Assembly (NCBI GenBank): GCA_029216955.1
Contig: JANAVB010010791.1
Location: 11,112,438 to 11,176,437, forward strand
From: Iris pallida
Lineage: Eukaryota > Streptophyta > Magnoliopsida > Asparagales > Iridaceae
DNA: 64,000 nt
Reading direction: 5' to 3'
The notes under the pieces: generated by a model
What the model was told of the DNA's origin: nothing
The model's input: only the letters and a program-made list of their open reading frames with translations
Databases searched by the model: none
Translations under genes and position numbers: made by a program
In this document: positions 33,584 to 43,206 of the stretch, piece after piece
Layout: each line of letters opens with the position of its first letter
Numbering within the stretch: position 1 is the first letter of the stretch

Positions 33584-33602
33584 CGTGTCCGATACGGACA
33601 CG
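33584..33602. repeat. GTGTCC hairpin conserved in C'
   Basis: CGTGTCCG-ATA-CGGACACG, an 8-bp perfect stem. Further inverted pairs GTGTCC-GCTA-GGACAC (about 33364-33379) and CGTGTCC-ATTTT-GGACAC (about 33423-33440) are nearby. Confidence 0.85.
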
Positions 33603-33950
33603 AAATGGACACGAACTCCTACCAAACTTGGGCTATACCTAGGGGGACCCTAAATGAATGCATCTGTGGGAAGAACTCAAGAATTTACTAGGGTTTGTAG
33701 GGTTTTACCTATTGAGTGTTCAAACTCAAAGTAAAGAGCCTCGATTCGACGTCTTCCTCGATTTTCTCCGGTTCAACCATCCTCGAACCTTGCTAGCAAG
33801 CACCCAAAAGTATCCTCTACTGTTGGGGATGATGAGGTAATAGATTTGACTCAATTTGGGCTCAATTTAGATTAATTAGGAGAGGTTTAGGGAAGAACAA
33901 GTAGGGCTTTTCTAGGTTTTGTAAAAAGAGGCTAAGGCTTTTGTTAATGT

Positions 33951-33960
33951 GACTTTATAG
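33951..33960 (-). promoter_or_regulatory. Putative TATA box of C' LTR
   Basis: Minus strand CTATAAAGTC, just after an 11-base C-run (33963-33973 on plus is poly-G). Position matches the TATA box in C. Confidence 0.5.
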
Positions 33961-34521
33961 GAGGGGGGGGGGGTCTTGTCTGGCTGTTGAAATGAGTAGG
34001 GTTAGGGTTTTAGATGAGTGGTTAGGATCACTCCATCCAATTCCAAGGCTTCCTATTGGTTAAGGCATCTTTTTACAAATATCTCAAAAGGAAATATCCT
34101 ACCTTAATAATATCTAGATATTACTAACCTTGGCACTTAGTAGGAATATTCTAACCTTAATTCTAACCTCAAGACTAATCTAGGTTAGGTTAACTTCTAG
34201 GTTAGGGCTTAACTAAGAGACTAGCACAATATTTAATTAATTAAAATTATAATTCCACAAAATTGTCAAAATGACCAAAATACTCTTAGGCTAAAAATTG
34301 GTAATATAAAATTCTAATCATGTGACTAGGCTCCTTTGGTCATGGGTAGTTTCTAGGCTTAGGGTTTAACTAGTTAACCATCGAAATCACCAATCAACAT
34401 TTTAAATAGTTTTAAATTAATTAAAAATACCAAAAATCATAATATGATTTAAATATCATTATTAAATGATTATAATCACAAAATTTCAAAATTACCCTCA
34501 TTTGGAAAACTGGGTGTTACA

Positions 34522-37427
34522 ATTTAGGCCAGGTACCCATATGTCCAGCTTGCATCTGGCATGTCCCCTTCTAGTTGATTCACTGCTTTTACTCATGACC
34601 TGGATGATCGGTCCATTGCTACTGTTCAGTCCACATTAACTCTTTAGTATCAGACCTTGCAGTTCATTACAGTCCTTGACATGATGTATATATATCACAC
34701 CTCTTGATACTTGATCAATATCAATTACTTGTTTCACTTTATTAGGATTGAACATTAAAGTGACCTTAGTTTAAATGCTATATGAATTAATCCGGGATTG
34801 TATCAGTGGGTACAAATGATCTTTGAGCACCAAATACTCTGGTGTAGTAACTGGTGTAATCGAAGGGCTTAATGTACTGTAGACTAGGTCACAGGCCCTT
34901 AGAGAAATAGGAACTGTTATGATTTAGTGGCAACAGGAAATGGGGATAGGCTCTGTATGCAGTTGATCTCATATTCCTATCTTCTGCCTATAAGATGACA
35001 TTTCCTGCCATCAATACATAAAGAGCATGTGATGTGGGTATTAGACAGGTCATAACAGAGATTAGAGTATAGGATGGTACCATACACAGGAGTGTACATC
35101 ACATTAGGGGCATCCCATTAATAATAAGGCTCCATAGGAGCTACTGATATAGCTGCTATTGCAGATGAAGTCTACATACAAATGCAGATCCATCTGACCT
35201 CGCAATATACTAAAATTTCCCTTCTAGACACAATTAGTACATGTTACATACAAGTTTTAATATGAGGATGTATAGAGTAGACTGATATGGGATGTACAAG
35301 GGCAGGTTGTGTATTGTTACTGCAGTAGTCCAAAGGAAATGTTTTTAGGTGTCAAACGAGTAGTAGATCAATGGGAGAATGACCACAGCTCATCAAAAGG
35401 TAATAGGCTATTATCTAGGAGTAACAGGATGGTTTAGGACTTCACCATTAATATCTAGGAGCCAGTTAAATAGTAGTCTCAATGTAACCTCATCTATTCA
35501 TGTATGGTCCTGATGGGTGGCACAATACTCTGCCATTTAAAGTGATAAGTTAAATATATGTAACAGTATACGCATTTGGGGATAAATCACCTACTGACCT
35601 AACACCTAGGGTACAAGTCTAGTTTTGTGAATCAAACTACTAGGACAGAGACCATAGGACATCAAGCAATATAACAAGTAAATGGGGTTAGGCATGAAAG
35701 GTCCTATACCCTGCATATCACAGTAGAAATACGAGTTCCTTGTGTGTGCTTAGCAGAACACACTCGAACTTCCTGAAGAATTGGGGGTGCACAGTATGGA
35801 TGCTAGGTTCTTTAAAGTTGGCATCACTCAAGTACATGGAGACCCATACCACCAGTTCAGTATGAACCATAGGCAGGAAGGGATTGAATATTAAATATGA
35901 CCCATATGGGCTGGGGGCACATATCAGTAGTAGACAATGAATATATGCATGCAGGAGGATGCTCTAACATCACAATAGACATAATGTGGACCCCATCAAT
36001 TACAGGACAAAATCATAAGTTGTAAATTGGAGGTTCAGAAGACTAGTTGCACTATGCACCCCACATATTAGTCAAGACATGAACCTAAGTTAGACATGGG
36101 TAAACAAGGATAGTGTTCCCTAGATATCTATAGAGCTAAGGAAACCATGATAACTTAGAGTTACCCTAGAGACTTAATACGCAAATAGTTAGTGCAGTTG
36201 TTGTATTTCACTTATTAACATGATAAACTCTAAAAACAGGTTACTTGGACCGAGCTACAGACTTGTCCCGTGCCAAAAGCTCAGGACCTATGGCAAGTAT
36301 ACCTTGCCTTTCTACACAACTTTATTTAGATGCACTGTCTTTTTTATTATTATCCAGTTTTTCTCATATTATTGCTATGTATCTTTCATATCCTGCTTGT
36401 ATATTTGTATCATTGCTATATAGACCGTGTTCACAGTTTGCTTTGTATCATATTGGTCGTGTTCACTTGTGCCTTGATTGAGTCGTATCATGGTCGAGAA
36501 GTCATGAATTGAACTGCTACACCTCCTTGTCTTGAGATCTTGAAGCTAACCTGCGAGTCCACATTAGGGACGAGGGTTAGTAGTCATCTGTGTCTTAAGC
36601 TAACCTGCGAGTCCACACTAGGGACGAGGGTTAGCAGTTATTGGTCCACACCTGCGAGTCCACACTAGGGACAAGGGTGATGCTAACCTGCGAATCCACA
36701 CTAGGGACGAGGGTTAGTAGTATATGGTTCACACCTGCGAGTCCACACTAGGGACGAGGGTGATGCTATCCTGTGAGTCCACACTAGAGACGAGGGTTAG
36801 TAGTTGTTCAAACCTGCGAGTCCACACTAGGGACGAGGGTTTGAGTATTCGATTTGGTTATCCGTAACATCTTGACATGAGTTCTCTCGTCCCCGTTCAG
36901 CTGTTCATTTAGGTGTAGACATTGTACAGATTTATATTTATTCATTGCTCAGTTTTACTTATTTATTCTGTATTTTTTCCATGCATAATAAACTGTTAGA
37001 AAGGCTCATTTTTATGTATCTTGCTAGTCCTCTGAGGACCTGATGATCTCTTCAGGTTTAGCCGAATTTGAGTCAGGAGCAGTTGAGCGGGTTGAGTCAG
37101 CACCAGACCGTGGAGCTTTGCAGTTGAGGTTGCCTTGAGTTGCAGTTTTATTCAGTTAGTGTATTTCATGTACTTTTCTCTTTCCGTCTATTGGTAGTAG
37201 ATTTGTGTCCATCGGACGTGACATTGATTCTTGATATTCAGTTTATTCATTATTATCCAGTTTTATTTCTTATTCATGGATCTTGTTTGTGATTTGATTA
37301 TTCCGTGGATGAGATATAGATTACCATTGCCGTGACTTGTGTATAGACAGCGTACTACCGCTGACACTGCGACGTAGGCTGGGCTTGGACATGCTTTGTA
37401 TCCGAAAAACGGGTGCGGGTCGTGACA
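34522..37427 (+). repeat. Element D LTR 1 (left part missing)
   Basis: Matches 38982-41898. The first 1,147 bp of the LTR, including the promoter region, are missing because C' is inserted here. No coding region is supported. Confidence 0.9.
36545..36845 (+). repeat. Seven-unit hairpin array in D LTR 1
   Basis: Seven units share the core TGCGAGTCCACACTAGGGAC. Each core has an inner stem GTCC/GGAC and is flanked by an outer stem that differs between units but pairs within each: CTAACC/GGTTAG, CACC/GGTG, CAAACC/GGTTTG. Same order in LTR 2 and LTR 3. Confidence 0.92.
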
Positions 37428-37437
37428 AGTTTTTTTT

Positions 37438-37452
37438 GTGGCCCATGCAGGT
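37438..37452 (+). other. Primer-site-like motif, element D
   Basis: GTGGCCCATGCAGGT, 11 bases after the LTR end at 37427, after a T-run. Same motif as in A and C. Confidence 0.6.
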
Positions 37453-37818
37453 CGACGTTAATCACTTCGGTTACGTCACTATACCGTCGTAAGCCTGCGA
37501 ATAGGATTAGATACTTAGGATCTCATCCACATGTCTTGACTCATTATTGGCCTATAGTCCTTGATTTCATTGTATCCTTGATTTGCGTCCTATTTGAAAA
37601 TCTCCTCAACGGCTAAAGTGTTTTCTTTGTTTCAGTTAAAATAAACTATCAAGACAGGGACAACACCGCAGGGAGTAGCTGGCAAAAATTTCTAGTAGAT
37701 ACTGGCAGTAGTATAGATAAACTTATATTTTAGGAGGATTGAATTTCTTTTATAGCGATTTGTTCTAGAACAGTCATTCTAGTAGATCAGCTCCTTAAAT
37801 TTCGAGGACAAAATTTGT

Positions 37819-37834
37819 TTAAGGGGGGTAGAGT
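37819..37834 (+). other. Element D polypurine tract
   Basis: TTAAGGGGGGTAGAGT directly before the LTR start TGTCAACCCC, and preceded by the TTTCGAGGACAAAATTT box shared with A and C. Confidence 0.88.
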
Positions 37835-37987
37835 TGTCAACCCCTTGACCAAATTGTTCTCGAATTTATTAATTTGAAGACCATTCTTTTTTTTTCTCTC
37901 ATGTAATTGTTATGTTTTATATTTGTTTACTTAAAATATACCAAATGAGGACCAAAAGGGTATATTTGGATAAACGGGGATAAGACC

Positions 37988-38209
37988 ATGACCAACACTC
38001 AAGATTTTGAGACACCTTCTGAGGCTGAGGAGTTGCTTGATTTAGAGTCATTTTGCTTCGAGCAATTTTCAGAGGACATCGCAGAGGATCCAGTTATGGG
38101 GGAGCCAGTGCATGGAGTTGCTCCCAACCTTGATCATCAACCTGCTGATGGTGGTCAGGGTGTCCCTCAAGAGGATGAGCATGCCGGGGGGCTTTGTACA
38201 AAACCCTGA
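37988..38209 (+). other. Short acidic open frame in D LTR (uncertain)
   Basis: A 73-codon frame, strongly acidic in its first half (EAEELLDLESF, EDIAEDP) and Gly/Asp-rich later. It sits upstream of the TATA-like box and only one LTR copy covers it, so conservation cannot be tested inside the window. It could be chance, a remnant of captured coding sequence, or a U3-encoded peptide. Confidence 0.25.
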
Positions 38210-38355
38210 AAGTTTAAATCCTGCTCTAAAGCCGATTCCTTCTTGTATTCAAATCTCCGAATAGGAGATAGATTCAAATCCATAAGAATCAACCAAGACT
38301 GATTTTGAAATAATGATCTCCCTATCCGTTTCTTCTTGAGCTATTCCAAACCCTA

Positions 38356-38369
38356 CCTACTTATAAGGA
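38356..38369 (+). promoter_or_regulatory. Putative TATA box of element D LTR
   Basis: CCTACTTATAAGGA, followed about 145 bases later by CCTGTCAG|GTAATC (38497-38508), which looks like a splice donor. The hairpin array would therefore lie in the transcript or in an intron of it. Confidence 0.45.
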
Positions 38370-41014
38370 GAAGTGGTAACCGAACTCTTCTTCATTGACG
38401 AGAGCAGCATCATCAGGTCTTGAAGGACTCCTTCCAGTGTTCGACACCTACCCTTGTGTCGATCACCAACCAACTGCCAACAAGCGCTGCCGAGCCCTGT
38501 CAGGTAATCCTGCCTCAAATTTTTAACCATGCCATTATGCCTAACACTGTTCGATGTAATGGCTAATAGAGTTTTGTGTCAAAACAAATAAGGTATCACA
38601 GGTTAGCAATCATAGATGTGTTTTTATGTCAGAAGTATGGTGAGGCATTGGCTTGTATTAAGGGAATTGCTAGACTAAGATGAATGTCTAATAGAATATC
38701 CTAAGCAAACCTGAGTACAACATAGGCTCTGATTTGGTTGGAAGAATACTCTAGGTAGTTACAGTACGTGATCAGTATCTAGAGGTATCAGTGACCAGGA
38801 GGATGAGGATCTTGGCAACAGGGTCACCACTTGTCCCAAGTACTGGCGCTTGGCAGAGCAGTGTAGCCCTTTCACCATAGTCTATGGTGTCTAACCCAAC
38901 CAAAATTTCTTATATCCAATAGATACTTTATGTTTGATCTTCCTAGGTACTCAATTGGTAATGAAATAGGGATAACCCCTTATTTAGGCCAGGTACCCAT
39001 ATGTCCACCTTACATCTGGCATGTCCCCTTCTAGTTGGTTTACTACTTTTACTCATGACCTGGATGATCAGTCCATTGCTACTGTTCAGTCCACATTAAC
39101 TCTTTAGTATCAGACCTTATAGTTCATTACAGTCCTTGACATGATGTGTATATATATATATATCACACCCCATGATATTTGATCAATATCAATTACTTGT
39201 TTCACTTTATTAGGATTGAACACTAAAGTGACCTTAGTTTAAATGCTATATGAATTAATCAGGGATTGTATCAGTAGGTACAAATGATCTTTGAGCACCA
39301 AATACTCTGGTGTAGTAACTGGTGTAATCGAAGGGCTTAATGTACTATAGACTAGGTCACAGGCCCTTGGAGAAATAAGAACTGTTATGATTTAGTGGCA
39401 ACAGGAAATGGGGAGTTTAGGACATCCAGTATAGGCTCTGTATGCAGTTGATCTCATATTCCTGTCTTCTGCCTACAGGATGACATTTCCTGCCATCAAT
39501 AAATAAGGAAGATGTGATGTGGGTATTAGACAGGTCATAACAGAGATTAGAGTATAGGGTGGTACCATACACAGGAGTGTACATCACATTAGGGGCATCC
39601 CATTAATAACAGGGCTCCATAGGAGCTACTGATATAGCTGCTATTATAGATAAAGTCTACATACCAATGCAGATCCATCTGACCTCGCAATACACTAAAA
39701 TTTCCCTTCTAGACACAATTAGTACATGTTACATATAAGTTTTAATATGAGGATGTATAGAGTAGACTGATATGGGATGTACAAGGGCAGGTTGTGTATT
39801 GTTACTGCAGTAGTCTAAAGGAAATGTTTTTAGGTGTCAATCGAGTAGTAGATCAATGGGAGAATGACCACAGCTCATCAAAAGGTAATAGGCTATTATC
39901 TAGGAGTAACAGAATGGTCCAGGACTTCACCATTAATATCTAGGAGCCAGTTAAATAGTAGTCTCAATGTAACCTCATCTATTCATGTATGGTCCTTATG
40001 GGTGGCACAATACTCTGCCATTTAAAGTGATAAGTTAAATATATATAACAGTGTACACATTTAGGGATGAATCACCTACTGACCGAACTCCTAGGGTGCA
40101 AGTCAAGTTCTGTGAATCAAACCACTAGGACAGGGACCATAGGACATCAAGCGAAATAGCAAGTAAATGGGGTTAGGCATGACATGTCCTATACCGTGCA
40201 TATCACAGTAGAAATACGAGTTCCTTGTGTGTGCTTAGCAGAACACACTCGAACTTCCTGAAGAATTGGGGGTGCACAGTATGGATGCTAGGTTCTTTAA
40301 AGTTGGCATCACTTAAGTACATGGAGACCCATACCACCAGTTCAGTATGAACCAAAGGCAAGAAGGGATTGAATATGGAACATGACCCATATGGGCTGGA
40401 GGCACATATCAGTAGTAGACAATGAATATATGCATGCAGGAGGATGATCTAACATCACAATAGACATAATATGGACCCCATCAATTACAGGACAAAATCA
40501 TATGTTGTAAAAATGGAGGTTCAGAAGACTAGTTGCACTATACACCCCACATATTAGTCAAGACATGAACCTAAGTTAGACATAGGTAAATAAGGATAGT
40601 GAGAGCTAAGGAAACCATGATAACTTAGAGTTATCCTAGATATTTAATACGGAAATAGTTAGTACAGTTGTTGTATTTTACTTATTAACATGATAAACTC
40701 TAAAAATAGGTTACTTGGACCGAGATACGGACTTGACCCGTGCCAATAGCTCAGGACCTAAGGCAAGTATACCTTGCCTTTCTACACAGCTTTATTTACA
40801 TGCACTGTCTCTTTTATTATTATCCAATTTTTTTCATATTATTGCTATGTATCTTTCATATTCTGCATGTATATTTGTATCATTGCTATATAGACCGTGT
40901 TCACAGTTAGCTTTGTATCTTATTGGTCGTGTTCACATATGCCTTGATTGAGTCGTGTCATGGTCGAGAAGTCATGAATTGAACTGCTACACCTTCTTGT
41001 CTTGAGATCTTGAA

Positions 41015-41315
41015 GCTAACCTGCGAGTCCACATTAGGGACGAGGGTTAGTAGTCATCTGTGTCTTAAGCTAACATGCGAGTCCACACTAGGGACGAGGG
41101 TTAGTAGTTTTTGGTCCACACCTGCGAGTCCATACTAGGGACAGGGGTGATGCTAACATGCGAGTCCACACTAGGGACGAGGATTAGTAGTATATGGTTC
41201 ACACCTGCGAGTCCACACTAGGGATGAGGGTGATGCTAACCTGCGAGTCCACACTAGGGACGAGGGTTAGTAGTTTTTCAAACCTGCGAGTCCACACTAG
41301 GGACGACGGTTTGAG
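41015..41315 (+). repeat. Seven-unit hairpin array in D LTR 2
   Basis: Counterpart of 36545-36845 with the same order of outer stems. Some first stems are weakened (CTAACA with GGTTAG), while the last unit keeps the full TCAAACC/GGTTTGA pair. Confidence 0.92.
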
Positions 41316-41898
41316 TATTCGATTTGGTTATCCGTGACATCTTGACATGAGTTCTCTCGTCCTCGTTCAGCTGTTCATTTATGTGTAGACAGTGTACAGA
41401 TTCGTGTTTATTCATTGCTCAGTTTTACTTGTTTATTCTGTATTTTTCTCTTGCATAATAAACTGTTAGAAAGGCTCATTTTTATATATCTTGCTAGTCC
41501 TCTGAGGACATGATGATCTCTTTAGGTTTAGCCGGATTTGAGTCAGGAGTAGTTGAGTGGGTTGAGTTAGCACCAGACCGCAGAGCTTTGCAGTTGAGGT
41601 TGCCTTGAGTAGCAGTTTTATTCAGTTAGTATATTTCATGTACTTTTATCTTTTTCGTCTATTGGTAGTAGATTTGTGTCCACCGGACGTGACATTGGTT
41701 CTTGATATTCAGTTTATTAATTATTGTCCAGTTTTATTTCTTATTCATGGATCTTGTTTGTGATTTGATTATTCTGTGGATAAGATATAGATTACCATTG
41801 CCGTAACATGTGTATAGACAGCGTACTACCGCCGACACTGCGACGTAGGCTAGGCTTAGACATGCTTCGTATCCGAAAAGTGGGTGCGGGTCGTGACA

Positions 41899-42206
41899 AG
41901 TTTTTTGTGGCCCATGCAGGTCGACGTTAATCACTTTGGTTGCGTCACTGTGCCGTCGTGAGCCTGCGAATAGGATTAGACACTTAGGATCTCATTCACA
42001 TGTCTTGACTCATTATTGTCCTCTAGTCCTTGATTTCATTGAATCATTGATTTACATCATGTTTGAAAATCTCCTCAACGGCTAATGTGTTTTCTTTGTT
42101 TCAGTTAAGATGAACTCTCAAGACAGAAACAACACCGCAGGGAGCAGCTGGCAAAAATTTCTAGTAGATACTGGCAGTAGTATAGATAGACTTATATTTT
42201 AGGAGG
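41899..42206 (+). other. Element D interior, unit 2 (truncated)
   Basis: Matches 37428-37737 and then breaks at TTTTAGGAGGA/AAATC, where a truncated LTR of element E begins. The primer-site-like motif is at 41907-41921. The polypurine tract and following LTR start are missing. Confidence 0.88.
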
Positions 42207-42271
42207 AAAATCTTTATGGCTGGCACAATCCACCAATTCCAAAGCTCCTTATGCGAATCGCTTCGAAGACT

Positions 42272-42500
42272 TCCATGTGGCTCAGTTATGGGGGCCACCC
42301 TTATGCGGTTCAGATGGGGGGCGACCCTTATGCGGCTCAATTTTGGGGGCTACCCTCATACGGCTCAGTTGGAGGCCATCCTTATGCGGTTCAGTTGGAG
42401 GCCACCCATATGCGGCTCAGTTGGAGGCTATCCTCATGCGGCTCGATTGTGGGGCCACCCTCATGCGGCTCAATTAACAGACCACACTCATGCGGCTCTG
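42272..42500 (+). repeat. 26-bp ATGCGGC repeats in E 5' LTR
   Basis: About nine units of the form ATGCGGCTCAGTTGGAGGC plus a CATCCTT-like end. They lie about 300-520 bases upstream of the LTR TATA box. Short open frames here (repeated CGS-GGHPYA text) follow from the repeat and are not called genes. Confidence 0.9.
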
Positions 42501-42794
42501 CCAGGATGCCCCATTCATGTGGCTCGCAGCATAAATGACAGTTGGGACACGTTGCAGAAGATTGACTAAGACTTATCCACTTGAATTTAGCAACCAACAA
42601 ATCATAACAATACAGATTTATTACAATCATCATAACTGCCCAGATCGATTTCCAACAAATATTGCAGATTTGTTACAATCAACATAAACATCACAGATTG
42701 ATTTCCAACAAATAAGATCAAAGCTAATTTTAACCAATCCCCAACCGCCCATTTTTTAAGAAGCAATTACTGTATACCCTACTTATCACAAAGC

Positions 42795-42805
42795 CCTATA
42801 AATAG
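42795..42805 (+). promoter_or_regulatory. TATA box of element E 5' LTR
   Basis: CCTATAAATAG, a canonical plant TATA box; the 3' LTR copy is at 59375-59385. Transcription would begin near 42830, leaving a leader of about 300 bases before the primer site. Confidence 0.8.
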
Positions 42806-43128
42806 CAGGGGATTATTCCTTTACAAAAGAACACAGAGTTATACGTATAGAGCCCGAGCAGAGAGACTAGCAACTCCCGCACACACGAAGAGCATTTCTT
42901 GGCCAGAGCAGAAGCTACGTCCGATCGTCCAAGGAGTAAAGCAGAGTTGATATCACTTTCCCGAGCCTCTACTGTCACCCTCCAGAAAAACTAAACAATT
43001 ATACTTAGATTGCTTTTCCTAGGTTTTATTCCTAGGCTCTCTTTGTACGAGCGAGTTTGTATTGTGAATCAAAGTCCAGTCCTCCCATAAAACTGTTCTG
43101 TTCTTTCGATTATCAATGGTAAACATGA

Positions 43129-43146
43129 TGGCGACTCTGCTGGGGA
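43129..43146 (+). other. Primer binding site of element E (tRNA-Arg type)
   Basis: TGGCGACTCTGCTGGGGA, three bases after the LTR end; identical to element B. Confidence 0.9.
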
Positions 43147-43206
43147 ACTAACTTCTCCACTGCTAAGAAGTTTGTAATGTAATCAGACGCAGCCAAGCTT
43201 GGCTCC

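Larger units (their letters stand above)
31868..34521 (-). repeat. Element C': diverged C-type LTR (partial)
   Basis: Ends GGAAAACTGGGTGTTACA like the C LTRs and shares the GTGTCC hairpins, AT-rich end and TATA context, but is clearly diverged. The left part is cut by the C array. The right end sits directly on D LTR sequence (ATTTAGGCC), so C' probably inserted into D; predicted target duplication ATTTA at 34522-34526. No coding region is supported. Confidence 0.8.
37428..37834 (+). other. Element D interior, unit 1 (407 bp, non-coding)
   Basis: Starts with the primer-site-like motif at 37438-37452 and ends with the polypurine tract at 37819-37834. No ORF with recognisable content. The interior is too short to hold any retrotransposon gene. 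Confidence 0.88.
37835..41898 (+). repeat. Element D LTR 2 (complete, 4,064 bp)
   Basis: The only complete D LTR here. It starts TGTCAACCCC and ends GGGTCGTGACA. The first 1.15 kb contain a promoter-like region (TATA-like 38361) and a short acidic open frame; the remainder is LTR sequence without coding support, with the hairpin array at 41015-41315. Confidence 0.92.
34522..42206 (+). mobile_element. Element D: large-LTR element with ~0.4 kb interior, in tandem
   Basis: Order on the plus strand: LTR 1 (34522-37427, left part cut by C'), interior (37428-37834), LTR 2 (37835-41898, complete 4,064 bp), interior 2 (41899-42206, cut), then after element E the rest of LTR 3 (59706-61810). LTR ends are TGTCAACCCC...GTCGTGACA. 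A primer-site-like motif and a polypurine tract bound the interior, which has no coding capacity. The LTR 3' end and primer-site motif are shared with C. Predicted target duplication CAAAC at 61811-61815. Confidence 0.9.
42207..43125 (+). repeat. Element E 5' LTR, missing its first ~390 bp
   Basis: Matches 58735-59705, ending AAACA. The TG start and first part found in the 3' LTR (58342-58734) are absent. It is about 53 bp shorter than the matching part of the 3' LTR because it has two fewer 26-bp units. Confidence 0.9.

Noticed and set aside
33963..33973. Eleven-base poly-G run as a G-quadruplex or signal
   Set aside because: A single homopolymer next to the C' TATA box; may be a sequencing length error and has no second run nearby.
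36545..36845. Regular repeats with spacers suggesting a CRISPR array
   Set aside because: The spacers are themselves repeated, the array lies in a plant LTR present in three copies, and the flanks pair with each other. It is a hairpin array, not CRISPR.
42216..42569. Repeated open frames over the E LTR word array (also 58715-59149 and 58081-58323)
   Set aside because: They arise because 18- and 26-bp repeats without stop codons give open frames in several phases; no start context or domain.
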